Source of the DNA: a virus
Strand: one strand, 5' to 3'
DNA length: 64,000 nucleotides
IMG/VR virus record: IMGVR_UViG_3300025122_000010
Coordinates: 1 to 64,000 of that record
Positions 1 to 9,026 of the stretch are shown one piece after another. A program made the translations under genes and the position numbers. The first letter of the stretch is position 1; each line of letters opens with the position of its first letter. Below the pieces are notes generated by a model. That model saw nothing but the letters and a program-made list of their open reading frames with translations, was not told the DNA's origin and ran no database searches.

Positions 1-1215
1 ACTTGGCAAAAGGAGAGTTATGCTAAAGTTATTGAGTATTTAAAGGAGATGAACTATGCAGTAGTTGAACCTGGATATGACGTAACAGCCGTTGATGCAA
101 AATACCATAAATGTAGTTTAGACAATATGGTTGCATTAATACAGAACTGTGCATTTTATATTGGGACAGACAATGGACCGATGCATATAGCAAGTGCGCT
201 TAATATCCCCAGGATTCTGATTGCTGGTGCTGCATTGCCATATATATCTAATCCAAATAGAGAAAATGTATTCTATGTTCAAGATAACTCACTTGAGTGC
301 TTGGGTTGCAAGCACAAATCATTTTTCTTAAGAAACGGAAACTCTATAACGTTTGTTCCTACGTGTGTAAATGAAAATCAAGGTATTTGCATGTCAGCTA
401 TAGGAGCCGAACATGTTATCAAAGCAATTGAGAAGTTTACGTCTAAGCCGAATTCTATTATTTCTGGCAAGCCCACTAGTTTTTACTTTAATATTCCTGG
501 GTATTCGTATTATAGGGAAGAAGAGATGGATCTCATTCAAAGAGAAATTCCTGAAGATCATCCAGATCAAACAGATGAATTGCACAAAGAATATTCCGAA
601 AGATGGGAACAGGTCTTTAACGATTACTCGATTCCCTTTGTAGATACTGTTTATGAAGAAATGGAGAAGAAACTTGGTGGAATGCAGAGTGGTTTAACAT
701 TTCTTGATGTTGGATGTAGTATCGGATTGGTAGTTAAAGCAGCGCTACAAAAAGGGTTTCATGCTTATGGTATCGATATTAATGAGAAATCTATCGATAA
801 AGGTATAGAACTATTTGATGATCTGATCGAGAATCATGATACCACTGATGACAACAAGCTAATGCTACCGCGATTAGTAAAAGGAGATTTTGCTGAGCGA
901 TATAAAGATGATGCAAATAGATTTGATATACTAGCTTGTAACCAAACTTTAGAACATATTTCTAATCCTGTAGAATTTCTAAATGTTTGTAAAAAAGTTT
1001 TGAATAACAACGGCCTACTCTTCATCGACTGCCCTTCATTCGACGAAGAAGATGCTAGAAACAAATGGCATAGATGGCAGACAATGGGAAAGGGAGAATA
1101 TACTTGGATTCCTACGAATAAGTCATTTGATTATCTGATGCTAGAAACTGGATTTGAATATGAGCATCTTCAAGATACAGGGAAAGGCATTTTTGTTAAA
1201 GCATGGAAAAAATAA
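1..1215 (+). CDS. GT9-like glycosyltransferase fused to SAM methyltransferase (5' partial)
   Basis: The reading frame is open from base 1, so the gene starts left of the window; the ATG at 49 is internal. The first part holds GTDNGPMHIA (about 163-192), the acceptor/donor-site signature of GT9 heptosyltransferases. The second half is a class I methyltransferase: LDVGCSIGL is motif I (about 700), followed by NQTLEHISNP and a late FIDCP strand. Inferred role is sugar transfer plus methylation of a glycan, on the virion, on DNA or on the host surface. It opens a block of sugar genes. The fusion is clear; the substrate is unknown. Confidence 0.85.
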   Translation, partial: TWQKESYAKVIEYLKEMNYAVVEPGYDVTAVDAKYHKCSLDNMVALIQNCAFYIGTDNGPMHIASALNIPRILIAGAALPYISNPNRENVFYVQDNSLECLGCKHKSFFLRNGNSITFVPTCVNENQGICMSAIGAEHVIKAIEKFTSKPNSIISGKPTSFYFNIPGYSYYREEEMDLIQREIPEDHPDQTDELHKEYSERWEQVFNDYSIPFVDTVYEEMEKKLGGMQSGLTFLDVGCSIGLVVKAALQKGFHAYGIDINEKSIDKGIELFDDLIENHDTTDDNKLMLPRLVKGDFAERYKDDANRFDILACNQTLEHISNPVEFLNVCKKVLNNNGLLFIDCPSFDEEDARNKWHRWQTMGKGEYTWIPTNKSFDYLMLETGFEYEHLQDTGKGIFVKAWKK

Positions 1216-1231
1216 ACTTATACTATAACTG

Positions 1232-1260
1232 TTTAAAGCAATACTAAATGTGCTTATAAC
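1232..1260 (+). promoter_or_regulatory. sigma70-like promoter
   Basis: TTTAAA at 1232-1237, 17 bp spacer, TATAAC at 1255-1260, in the only sizeable gap (1216-1279) of this part. The TATAACTAGATA end is shared with the promoter-like site before the tRNA at 44633. Confidence 0.45.
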
Positions 1261-1279
1261 TAGATAAGGAAGTTGCATT

Positions 1280-1516
1280 ATGATTAGAATAACTAAAGAG
1301 GTACTTGAATCAGGTGATGTTATCTTTGACAGGGAATGGAAGATGTTCAAAAAGAAAACTACTACTAAAGCTTGTAGAATGTATGAGTCCTTTGAAGTAG
1401 AAACAGCAGAGGGCATAATGAAATGTGAAGATGGTTATCTTGCAATTGATGCAAGGGGCTTCCCTTATCCTATAGCTAAAGATGAGTTTGATCTAATATA
1501 TGAGGAGGTTTCATAA
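1280..1516 (+). CDS. small conserved-type phage protein, unknown function
   Basis: 78 aa. It contains an aromatic/acidic C-terminal pattern (FPYPIAKDEFDLIYEEV) like the short 'PI..D.F...Y' tails of many phage orphan proteins. No enzyme motif. Preceded by ATAAGGAAG as ribosome site; its stop overlaps the start of the next gene. Confidence 0.7.
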   Translation: MIRITKEVLESGDVIFDREWKMFKKKTTTKACRMYESFEVETAEGIMKCEDGYLAIDARGFPYPIAKDEFDLIYEEVS

Positions 1517-2001
1517 TGGAGACAGTGGGTAGTATATTTGACAAGTTAAGCATTCTAGAAAAACGAATGCGTAGCATCAATGAAAAGATAAATAATCTAA
1601 ATCTAGATCTTGAACTTAAATCAAATGTTAGTATTAACAATCTAGATAAAACACTTGTGCAATTGAATAACCAAAGAGGTTGGTTGATAAGAGAGCTTGG
1701 TAGAATAATTGTTTCAATAGGAAATAAAGAAAGACCAGCAATATTTAAGAAGCATAAAGTATATGACAAAGATGTTAAAGAAGATCGTACTTCTGATTTG
1801 CTTAGTTTGATTTTGCTATTAGATATAGTTAATGGAAACTTATGGGGTCTAGAAGACAAAAGAAGAGATACGACTCTTAGTGACAAAGAAAGACTTGCAG
1901 CTGCCGATGCAGTTTCAATTGACAACAAGAAACGTAATGACTTGATTGATAAGATTGATGAGTTAATTGATTTTTCAATGAAAGTGAGTATACATGATTA
2001 A
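1516..2001 (+). CDS. helical protein, DUF4254-like
   Basis: 161 aa, almost all helix-forming. It begins with METVGSIFDKLSILE and has LNNQRGWLIREL in the middle, a pattern I associate with DUF4254-type proteins found beside phage and bacterial glycosyltransferases. No catalytic motif seen. Ribosome site GAGGAGG lies just upstream. Family assignment is from memory and moderate. Confidence 0.65.
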   Translation: METVGSIFDKLSILEKRMRSINEKINNLNLDLELKSNVSINNLDKTLVQLNNQRGWLIRELGRIIVSIGNKERPAIFKKHKVYDKDVKEDRTSDLLSLILLLDIVNGNLWGLEDKRRDTTLSDKERLAAADAVSIDNKKRNDLIDKIDELIDFSMKVSIHD

Positions 2002-2962
2002 TGGTTCGAAAACAATTTTAATGAGTGGTTGCGCTGGACAACTCATGAATGACATTATTGATAAAGTTCATGAACATAATTTGATTGTCCACTCCCTTAC
2101 AGGATTTACTACTACAAACAATTTTTCTAATAAGAAAACTCATTTGTCAGGCAAAGGTGGTCATTTAACTCTGCATTCGTGTAACAGACAACAATGGGAC
2201 ATAACAGATGACACTGCAACTAAAGTACTATTTGAAAATCATGATCCTGACATCTATATCAATGGAGCTTCTATCCATTCAGTAGATGATATAGAATCAG
2301 ATCCTTCAAGAGCATTTGAGGTTAATGTAGTTGCACCAAGCAGGATAGCTAAATTATGCAATAAGCATAATACAACTTTTATCAATATTTCTACAAATTA
2401 TGTTTTTGGTGGACAAGAGAAAGCAGGTCCCTATGCTGAAGACAGTTCTATGTCACCAACTAATATGTATGGAATCATAAAAGCTGCTGGTGAAACTACA
2501 GTTGCTAATGAGTGTGATAGCTATACAAATATTAGAGTTGCTGGTTTGTTTGGGAAGACTGGTAGTAGAGCTAAGAATAACACAAACTTTCCAATGGTTA
2601 TTCTAGATAAGCTAGAAAATGACAAAGAACTTGAAGTCGTTGTTGATCAAGTAATGAATGTAGGATATACTGTAGATATCGCTAGAGCACTTGTTAAACT
2701 GTTGGAGAAAGATATATCTCAATTAGGCACTGTATATCACTTAGTCAATCAAGGTGATTTAACTTGGTATGACTTGGCACATTTCATAGTAGAACTAAAA
2801 GGCTATAATCCCAGCAAAGTTCTTAAAGCAATAACTAGTAGTAAGCATTATGATGGAGCAAAAAGAGCTATGTATTCTGCTATTGTTAATACACAAACTG
2901 AATTACTACCAACATGGCAATCTGCTATAGTTAGATTTCTTAAGGAGATAGATGAGTTATGA
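1994..2962 (+). CDS. NAD-dependent sugar reductase/epimerase (RmlD-like)
   Basis: 322 aa extended SDR. N-terminal glycine-rich SGCAGQLM nucleotide-binding loop, INGASIHSVDDIE after beta 4, catalytic YGIIK (YxxxK) and a C-terminal substrate domain. It most resembles dTDP-4-dehydrorhamnose reductase. It overlaps the preceding gene by 8 nt. Inferred to make a deoxy-sugar nucleotide for the neighbouring transferases. Confidence 0.8.
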   Translation: MINGSKTILMSGCAGQLMNDIIDKVHEHNLIVHSLTGFTTTNNFSNKKTHLSGKGGHLTLHSCNRQQWDITDDTATKVLFENHDPDIYINGASIHSVDDIESDPSRAFEVNVVAPSRIAKLCNKHNTTFINISTNYVFGGQEKAGPYAEDSSMSPTNMYGIIKAAGETTVANECDSYTNIRVAGLFGKTGSRAKNNTNFPMVILDKLENDKELEVVVDQVMNVGYTVDIARALVKLLEKDISQLGTVYHLVNQGDLTWYDLAHFIVELKGYNPSKVLKAITSSKHYDGAKRAMYSAIVNTQTELLPTWQSAIVRFLKEIDEL

Positions 2963-3288
2963 TGACAATCGTGCAGGCTGCCAATATAGAGCAAGCACCA
3001 AAAGACGAAATAGGGTATGAGTATTTGGGCTCTTTTCCAGATCTATATTGCCAAGTTATTGATGCAGTAACAAGAGGTAGTGTAGCAGAGGAGTTCGTAT
3101 TTTGTTTTTGCGTTGTAAAGAAAGTGTTGTATTCTACAAAAGGTGAGGAATATGAAAATGAGATAAAGGAAGAGCAAATTAAAGATGTTGAAATTGTATT
3201 TGATGATGTTTACGACGAGTTAGACGAAGAAGATGAAGACGAAGAAGATGAGGAGGAAGAAGAAGATGAGATATCACCAAGACAATAG
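2959..3288 (+). CDS. acidic-tail protein, unknown function
   Basis: 109 aa. A compact N-terminal part is followed by a nearly pure Asp/Glu tail (residues about 75-104). The tail DNA is a GAA/GAT purine run that also supplies the ribosome site for the next gene, which starts inside it in another frame. Tail could be a protein-binding or DNA-mimic segment; no evidence for either. Confidence 0.7.
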   Translation: MMTIVQAANIEQAPKDEIGYEYLGSFPDLYCQVIDAVTRGSVAEEFVFCFCVVKKVLYSTKGEEYENEIKEEQIKDVEIVFDDVYDELDEEDEDEEDEEEEEDEISPRQ

Positions 3289-3838
3289 AGGCATGAGATA
3301 TTGTGATGTCTTTCCAGCTATAGGAAAAGGTGATATTAACATCACTGTAGTTCAACCAGGGGCTGCAGCATTATGGCATAGACATAAGTATCAGAATGAT
3401 TTCCAATTTGTGGTTAAGGGAGCTCTTCAAATCGGTATATGTAATATGCCAAATGATGATCGTTATGTTGCTAATAGTGTTTTTGATTTAGATAAAATAG
3501 ATAAAATGCAAATAGAATGGAGGCAAGAATATAGAGAAATATTCATGAATGCATATTGTCAACCAAATGAAAATGTTGAATATTCTAGTAGTATAATAGA
3601 TTTTGTAGAAAAATATAAGAATGAACCTCATTGCAATTGGGAATATTATTCAGAACACAATGCGCATCTAGGGCCATTATTCATACCTGCAGGATTATGG
3701 CATGGATGCTATAACTTCACAAATAAAGAGGCAGTTCTTGTTTATCATATAACAAAAAAATATGAAATACTAAAACCAGATGAAGAGCGCTGTAGTCCTG
3801 AATTGATGGGGTGGGATTACGAACGGAAAGCTAAATGA
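3266..3838 (+). CDS. cupin-fold sugar isomerase/epimerase-like protein
   Basis: 190 aa from ATG 3266, chosen over the upstream in-frame ATG at 3233 because GAGGAGG precedes it and the longer N-terminus would be a Lys-rich artefact. Has cupin motifs: PGAAALWHRHKYQNDFQFVVKG (metal or substrate His pair) and FIPAGLWHGCYN. Likely RmlC/ectoine-type cupin acting on a nucleotide sugar, or a WxcM-like isomerase, given the surrounding sugar genes. Confidence 0.7.
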   Translation: MRYHQDNRGMRYCDVFPAIGKGDINITVVQPGAAALWHRHKYQNDFQFVVKGALQIGICNMPNDDRYVANSVFDLDKIDKMQIEWRQEYREIFMNAYCQPNENVEYSSSIIDFVEKYKNEPHCNWEYYSEHNAHLGPLFIPAGLWHGCYNFTNKEAVLVYHITKKYEILKPDEERCSPELMGWDYERKAK

Positions 3839-4059
3839 CTTTCACTAAGAGAAAGAAGACAAAGGTAGATCTAAAGTTAGAAAGAACAGACTTTCTTAAA
3901 TCTTTAGGATTTCGATTCGATAGTGTCTGGTATTTATATAGACACGAAGAATCAGGTGTAGAAATTACAACAGAATTTATAGAACATTTTATATATGACA
4001 ATGATATGTTTAAAGAGCTTATAACGGAAAGAATAGAGCATGGCAAATCTATACAATGA
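3835..4059 (+). CDS. small protein, unknown function
   Basis: 74 aa, basic N-terminus then acidic. ATGA overlap with the cupin gene suggests translational coupling. No motif recognised. Confidence 0.65.
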   Translation: MTFTKRKKTKVDLKLERTDFLKSLGFRFDSVWYLYRHEESGVEITTEFIEHFIYDNDMFKELITERIEHGKSIQ

Positions 4060-5176
4060 CACAGAAAAATTGAAAGCTCAAGCTGATGAACAACATACAA
4101 AAGTAATGGAGATACTTAAGCAAGCAAAAGAGCCATCAATCTTTAATGGTGTTGACAAGGAAGTTCATCTTGTTACTGGGGGTTTAGGTCACATTGGTTC
4201 TTATATTGTCGAGTATCTAGCAGGATCAAGAGAGAATGCTAAGATCATTGTGGTTGATAATCACTATAATGGTAAGAGAGAAAATATAAGTCCTGCTGCA
4301 TCAAAAGCTGCTGCTAGACAAAATGAAATTATAATGGAACATGTAGATATAGCTGATGAAGAAGCTTTGTATACAGTATTCGATAAGTTTGAACCACATT
4401 ACGTATACCATCAAGCTTCAATGCTTACACAAGATTCTGCTAAATATAGGAAAAGAGCAATTGATGTAAATATTGTTGGTTTTGTAAATGTTCTAGAAGC
4501 TTGTGTACAGAGTAATACAAGAAAACTAGTCTTTGCTTCATCAGCAAGCGTATTCGGTGATCCAAACTATATTCCTGTAGATGAGAGTCATGATTTCAAT
4601 AACTGTTCTATATTATATGGAGCAACAAAAGTAGCCAATGAGTTTCTAGCTAAATCATATGCAGATCAGTGTGATTTAAAACTAGTTGGTCTTAGATATT
4701 TTAATGTGTATGGATATCGTCAATCAACTTTGAATCTATATACGCAGATTGTTCCAAAATGGATAAACGCTTTCATAGATGGAAAGCCAATAGAATTATA
4801 TGGCGATGGTGAACAAACTATGGATATGATTCACGGCTATGATGTAGGAATGATGAATGTAACTGCTATGTCTAAGTCATCAGTGGCTAGAGGAGTGATG
4901 TTGAAAGACGATTATATATTTCAAGGATTCATAAACATTGGAACTGGCATTCAAACATCAGTGATAGAATTGTATGAAATGATTAAGCTAAGTTTAGCAG
5001 CACAAGGAATAGATGTAGGAAGATCTGAGTTAAAGAAAATACCTCATGATCCAGCATTAGTTAGAAGAAGACAATGTGATGTAAAACTTATGCATGAATT
5101 ATTGGGTAAGCACCAGATTGAAGTAGACTACGGAATTGATACAACAGTGAGAAAAATTCTTAAAGAGAGAAAATAA
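4040..5176 (+). CDS. NAD-dependent UDP-sugar 4-epimerase-like (GalE family)
   Basis: 378 aa extended SDR with a ~40-residue N-terminal helical extension before the Rossmann strand. VTGGLGHIGSYI is the NAD-binding GxxGxxG loop, ASSASVFGD carries the catalytic Ser region, YGATK is the YxxxK pair and LRYFNVYG is the family strand. Starts 20 nt inside the preceding gene. Probably epimerises or oxidises a UDP- or GDP-sugar. Confidence 0.87.
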   Translation: MANLYNDTEKLKAQADEQHTKVMEILKQAKEPSIFNGVDKEVHLVTGGLGHIGSYIVEYLAGSRENAKIIVVDNHYNGKRENISPAASKAAARQNEIIMEHVDIADEEALYTVFDKFEPHYVYHQASMLTQDSAKYRKRAIDVNIVGFVNVLEACVQSNTRKLVFASSASVFGDPNYIPVDESHDFNNCSILYGATKVANEFLAKSYADQCDLKLVGLRYFNVYGYRQSTLNLYTQIVPKWINAFIDGKPIELYGDGEQTMDMIHGYDVGMMNVTAMSKSSVARGVMLKDDYIFQGFINIGTGIQTSVIELYEMIKLSLAAQGIDVGRSELKKIPHDPALVRRRQCDVKLMHELLGKHQIEVDYGIDTTVRKILKERK

Positions 5177-5503
5177 ATGGAAGTATTTTATACTGTAGTA
5201 AGAGTTCAAGAATCAGGTAATGATTTCTTGAGAGTAACTGGAACAGAACAAGAGTTCGATGAAAAGGGAATATTAGATATAGAATTCAATGATGTCCCTA
5301 TTTCATCATTATCAGCTGCTGGTAATTATGTTAAGCAAGTGAAAGAAGCAATAGAGCAAGTGATAGCGAATAGACAAACATTGAAACAAGAGAAGAAACT
5401 TGTAAGCATTTATAATAGATTAAGTGACAATATCAATAACGAATCATTGTCGGGAGCAATCGACCAAGACGTTGTTGATGTCTTGAAAGCCAAGGTGTAT
5501 TAA
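5177..5503 (+). CDS. unknown protein
   Basis: 108 aa, begins directly after the epimerase stop. N-terminal beta-rich part, then a long helix (residues about 50-75) of coiled-coil character. No recognised family. Confidence 0.65.
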   Translation: MEVFYTVVRVQESGNDFLRVTGTEQEFDEKGILDIEFNDVPISSLSAAGNYVKQVKEAIEQVIANRQTLKQEKKLVSIYNRLSDNINNESLSGAIDQDVVDVLKAKVY

Positions 5504-5518
5504 TCTATAGGGGGTTTT

Positions 5519-5872
5519 ATGAAAAGTATTAATGGGAGGTCGTGGCATTTTAGATATGTAAGCTTCGTATTCCAAGGACTACGAGGAAAAGTTAGAGTAA
5601 GTTTATGTGAATATTTCTGGAAGTGCGTTCTTTCAATTCCGGCTGGCTTTGTAGTTGGTATTGTGTTTGCACTAAGTGCATGTATTGCATATTCATGTAT
5701 CGGAGTTGAATATGTTTGTAGGAAGTCATATAGATATATATTTCCGGAAAAAGAGATTACATTAGGAAAGTATGATAAGCCTAGTGGTTTCTGGAGTTTG
5801 GTAGCAGACTATTTCCGTTCTGCCCATAGAAAAGTGTGTCCGTTATATAAGATAAATTATCGGCATGAATAA
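5519..5872 (+). CDS. small membrane protein, unknown function
   Basis: 117 aa with one strong hydrophobic span at residues about 36-62 (VLSIPAGFVVGIVFALSACIA region) between basic segments. Ribosome site GGGGG at 5511-5515. No family recognised. Confidence 0.65.
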   Translation: MKSINGRSWHFRYVSFVFQGLRGKVRVSLCEYFWKCVLSIPAGFVVGIVFALSACIAYSCIGVEYVCRKSYRYIFPEKEITLGKYDKPSGFWSLVADYFRSAHRKVCPLYKINYRHE

Positions 5873-5878
5873 ACCAGA

Positions 5879-5935
5879 ATGTTCAGAGAAAAAGAAGATA
5901 GAGAATACATTGAAATAGAGAAAGGTATTGAATGA
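5879..5935 (+). CDS. possible 18-residue leader peptide
   Basis: ATG at 5879, 18 charged residues, stop overlapping the start of the next gene as ATGA. It may couple translation of the glycosyltransferase; it may equally be chance. Confidence 0.25.
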   Translation: MFREKEDREYIEIEKGIE

Positions 5936-7497
5936 AAACGTTTCATATATTATGTCTAGCAGGTTACGGCGATATTCTATCCCACATAACTAGACTACCA
6001 GCTTTAAGAGAAAAGTACCCAAGAGAAGACTATGATATCAAGTTCTGGTTAGGAGGATTTGGTAAGGCTGTTCAATTCTCCAAGGAACAACTTGAGCGTG
6101 AAGGTTGTGAAGCTAGTATCATAAAGAACCTAACATTCCATAATCAGCTTCCTGAAATGCGTAAGTTTATTCAGGATAGTCTTGTTGAAGAGGGAGACAT
6201 GTTCGAAGATTGGTCTTTCTGTGAAGAGATATTCGTTAACAAAACTCCCATCTTCATGCAATATCCTGTGCAGATTTCATACAGCTATACTACTTCTATA
6301 TCAGCTGTATATAATAACGATATGTCTGAAGCACTCTTTAAGAATAAGAATGCTATAGCAATCCAGCCTCTAACAAAATCTGGCAACGCTGAAGGGTTTG
6401 AGCATGATGTTCAACAGAATAGATTTTGGACTAGAGAAAATTGGATAAGAGTATTAGAAAGAATGCATGATGATGAACTGATTCCTGTTTTCACTGGAAT
6501 TGGTGATGAAGACTGGGGACTAAGAGAAGAGTGTGACAACAAAGGAATCAAGTATTATGATATGATGGGAGCTAATATTGTTTCCACAATGGAGTTTCTA
6601 AAAGTATGTAATGGTTGTATAGCAACTAACTCTTGGACTTGGGAAGTTGCATCAAGGCATATGAAACCAACTGTTTGTCTATATTTGAAAAACCACTTCT
6701 TCATTCAGAACCATATTCCAGATGGACCATCAGAATTCTTTGATACTTGCTATATAGAAACAGATAATGAAGCTGATCCAGATAGAGTATATGATACATG
6801 GAAGTATATGTATGACAATCAGAAAAGACCAGAAGTAGAGTATTCTGTATGTATGATTACATACAATGATGAAGATTGTGTTCGTACAACTTGTAATAAT
6901 GTAGCAGCTTACAAACCAGAAGAATTCGTTGTGGTTGATGGTGGTTCAAAAGATAGTACTAAGCATCATCTTGTTTACCTTAGTGATTTCTATAATTTGA
7001 ACTTGATTGATAAACTCTGGGCAGATGATTTTGAAGTCCAAAAGAACTATGCTCTAGACCAAGCCAAACACAAATGGAGGTTATGGATCGATGCAGACGA
7101 AACCTATGAACATCTGTTCTGGAACCAAATCTCTTGGTATATTTGGCAAGCTGAAAAAGAAGATGTGGAATGCCTTTGGGTGCCAAGAATCAATACTATT
7201 GAGGGATTGGACGATAACGAACTTGGAAATTACGCCAAGGAAAATGGTTGGAACATTTCAGGATTCAGATGGATCAATTACCCAGATTCGCAACAAAGAC
7301 TCTTTACAGATCAATGTAAGTTTGTCGGGAGAACTCACGAAAGAATCGTTGGATATTCTAAAGAACGACATCTCAAAGGTGTGCATTGCATGCACCCTAA
7401 AACTAAGTCCAGGCAACAACGTGGTTTGGATAGAGAACGAAAACAGTATGAGATAGAAGCAGAGAAGGTATATGAAAAGGTTACTAAAGATGAATAG
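5932..7497 (+). CDS. two-domain glycosyltransferase (GT9-like + GT2)
   Basis: 521 aa. Residues 1-300 resemble GT9 heptosyltransferases: N-terminal GYGDILSHITRLPAL donor-loop pattern and CIATNSWTWEVAS at the usual GNDSG position, with the Asp replaced. From about residue 305 (YSVCMITYNDEDCVR) a GT2 GT-A domain follows, with VVVDGGSKDST and WIDADET (DxD metal site). The fusion of two transferases on one chain is unusual and suggests sequential sugar additions. Confidence 0.85.
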   Translation: MKTFHILCLAGYGDILSHITRLPALREKYPREDYDIKFWLGGFGKAVQFSKEQLEREGCEASIIKNLTFHNQLPEMRKFIQDSLVEEGDMFEDWSFCEEIFVNKTPIFMQYPVQISYSYTTSISAVYNNDMSEALFKNKNAIAIQPLTKSGNAEGFEHDVQQNRFWTRENWIRVLERMHDDELIPVFTGIGDEDWGLREECDNKGIKYYDMMGANIVSTMEFLKVCNGCIATNSWTWEVASRHMKPTVCLYLKNHFFIQNHIPDGPSEFFDTCYIETDNEADPDRVYDTWKYMYDNQKRPEVEYSVCMITYNDEDCVRTTCNNVAAYKPEEFVVVDGGSKDSTKHHLVYLSDFYNLNLIDKLWADDFEVQKNYALDQAKHKWRLWIDADETYEHLFWNQISWYIWQAEKEDVECLWVPRINTIEGLDDNELGNYAKENGWNISGFRWINYPDSQQRLFTDQCKFVGRTHERIVGYSKERHLKGVHCMHPKTKSRQQRGLDRERKQYEIEAEKVYEKVTKDE

Positions 7498-7705
7498 AAT
7501 TCTAACATACGGAGAATGGACAATAACTTGGGATGAATTAAACAAAAGCTACAAAGCATCTAGAAGTTCTCCATTGGAAGTTGATGGTTTAATCCTGGGA
7601 GGAATTGGTCCAGCTCATCTGACCGGTCTCGCCAGGCGGACTGTAGAAATGTTATTAGATTCCATAGATGATTATGAAAGGAATTCTGCGAATGCAATGG
7701 CATAA
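7472..7705 (+). CDS. small unknown protein
   Basis: 77 aa from ATG 7472 (AGAAGG upstream); ATG 7490 is an alternative. Mixed alpha/beta composition, no motif. Overlaps the transferase end by 26 nt. Confidence 0.6.
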   Translation: MKRLLKMNRILTYGEWTITWDELNKSYKASRSSPLEVDGLILGGIGPAHLTGLARRTVEMLLDSIDDYERNSANAMA

Positions 7706-8120
7706 AATAAAATCTGCTCCGATGAATACAAAACTACTCTTGTATTATCCTAGCACTCATCATAAAGATCAAGTATTCAGATTAGGCACTTGTATATATG
7801 ATAGACCAGGTTTTGATGAACCAAGAGAATGGCATTGGGAATGTGATGGATACTCCTCTTCTGAGAAACCTACACATTGGGCAGAACTGAAATTTAAGGA
7901 GGAAAGAGATTGGTCTAGATTGATTGAATCAAAAATAGAAGAAGGGATGTATATTAATAGATATCGTAAAAGTGATTATCCTCCGAACTATTTTGAAGAT
8001 GATGGGCTAATAGATCCAAGATATTTTTGGTTTGATAGAGATGGAAAGCCACATAAATCTAAAAAGCAATTGCATCCAGATGATTACGATATTGTAATGG
8101 AGGAGATAAGTTATGAATGA
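7692..8120 (+). CDS. DUF551-like phage protein
   Basis: 142 aa from ATG 7692 (an in-frame ATG lies at 7668). W.KIKSAPMNTKLLLYYP at the start and KPTHWAEL further on match the 'W..I.SAP' and 'PTHW' pattern of DUF551-type phage proteins; function unknown. The C-terminal 80 residues are an extra acidic/aromatic extension. Confidence 0.65.
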   Translation: MQWHKIKSAPMNTKLLLYYPSTHHKDQVFRLGTCIYDRPGFDEPREWHWECDGYSSSEKPTHWAELKFKEERDWSRLIESKIEEGMYINRYRKSDYPPNYFEDDGLIDPRYFWFDRDGKPHKSKKQLHPDDYDIVMEEISYE

Positions 8121-8370
8121 GCCAACACAAGAAGAATTATTAGATGAAGACGGATTGGTTTTACAAGATAGAGAATCTAAAGATGGATGGCGACATGGTT
8201 GTTATATCACAGAAGTGTTTTTGAGAGAATCTGATAATACATATTGGACTGTTTCATACAACTCCTCACCTAACGGAGATTACCACGGACTAAGAGAAGG
8301 CGATTATAATACTCATCAAGTTAAACCTGTAACTAAATTAGTTGAAATAACATCTTATAGGGAAGTGTAA
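8113..8370 (+). CDS. small unknown protein
   Basis: 85 aa, acidic N-terminus and beta-rich core (CYITEVFL, YWTVSYNSS). Overlaps both neighbours by a few bases; ribosome site GGAGG precedes it. Confidence 0.65.
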   Translation: MNEPTQEELLDEDGLVLQDRESKDGWRHGCYITEVFLRESDNTYWTVSYNSSPNGDYHGLREGDYNTHQVKPVTKLVEITSYREV

Positions 8371-8576
8371 TGAAAATAATGGATCAATATACTTCAACGG
8401 GATCGGCAGTTCATGTTAGTGATGATGGAGCTTTGCGTGTAAAAATTGTTGACAATGATTGCAGTGCTGTTCGTGTATCTGTCCCTCAACCAATACAACA
8501 ACTAGCAGATCCTTATGAGGTACGTCCACAAAAGAAACGATATAGACGATATAGAAGGTATATACATAATGATTAA
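8370..8576 (+). CDS. small unknown protein with basic tail
   Basis: 68 aa. Last 15 residues are Lys/Arg/Tyr-rich (KKRYRRYRRY), possibly nucleic-acid binding. Overlaps the preceding stop. Confidence 0.55.
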   Translation: MKIMDQYTSTGSAVHVSDDGALRVKIVDNDCSAVRVSVPQPIQQLADPYEVRPQKKRYRRYRRYIHND

Positions 8577-8802
8577 CTGGCTAACATTTATCCCTGCTAT
8601 ATTTGAATTATTAGGTGTTAAGTTTCTTGGTGATAAGAAGAAACTAGGCTTTATAGCAAGTGCTATAGGTAATGTTCTATGGATAGCTTATGTGTTTGTA
8701 TCTGATTCAACTTACGGTTTATTGTTAGTTTGTGGAATAGCAATTATATTGAATATAAGAGGATATATTAAATGGAGAAGAGATTATGAGCTTGTCAATT
8801 GA
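8569..8802 (+). CDS. small multi-span membrane protein
   Basis: 77 aa from ATG 8569 (AGAAGG upstream). Three hydrophobic stretches and the ending NIRGYIKWRR resemble small PnuC/SemiSWEET-like three-helix phage membrane proteins. Similarity is an impression only. Confidence 0.65.
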   Translation: MINWLTFIPAIFELLGVKFLGDKKKLGFIASAIGNVLWIAYVFVSDSTYGLLLVCGIAIILNIRGYIKWRRDYELVN

Positions 8803-9026
8803 TCATTTAGATTTAGCAAAAAAAAGTTGCTAATAAAGTAACATGTGAATATATAAGTTTCAGTACTGTATACTCTTGTGGTCCACCAACGGAATCATTT
8901 ATGAGAGTTGAATGGTTCGAAAGTCCAAGCAAAGGAAGAGTTGGATACAATGTTGAAGAGAAATCAAACGAACTTATATTAACTGAAGTAGCTGGAGAGG
9001 AAGAACCTAGAGTGATAATTTTATGA
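8786..9026 (+). pseudogene. small gene interrupted by +1 frameshift in an A8 run
   Basis: ATG 8786 opens MSLSIDHLDLAKK and then stops after the A8 run at 8818-8825. Removing one A gives a continuous 79-aa protein (LAKKVANKVTCEYISF to the TGA at 9024-9026, which overlaps the next start as ATGA). The continuation has normal codon use. Either a base-call error, decay, or slippage on A8. Confidence 0.6.

Noticed and set aside
1476-1928. 150-codon reverse-strand open frame
   Set aside because: Shadow of two forward genes with proper ribosome sites; Ser/Leu-rich.
7091-7456. 121-codon forward frame inside the GT9/GT2 gene
   Set aside because: Overlaps the coherent GT2 domain in another frame; peptide shows no fold-like pattern.
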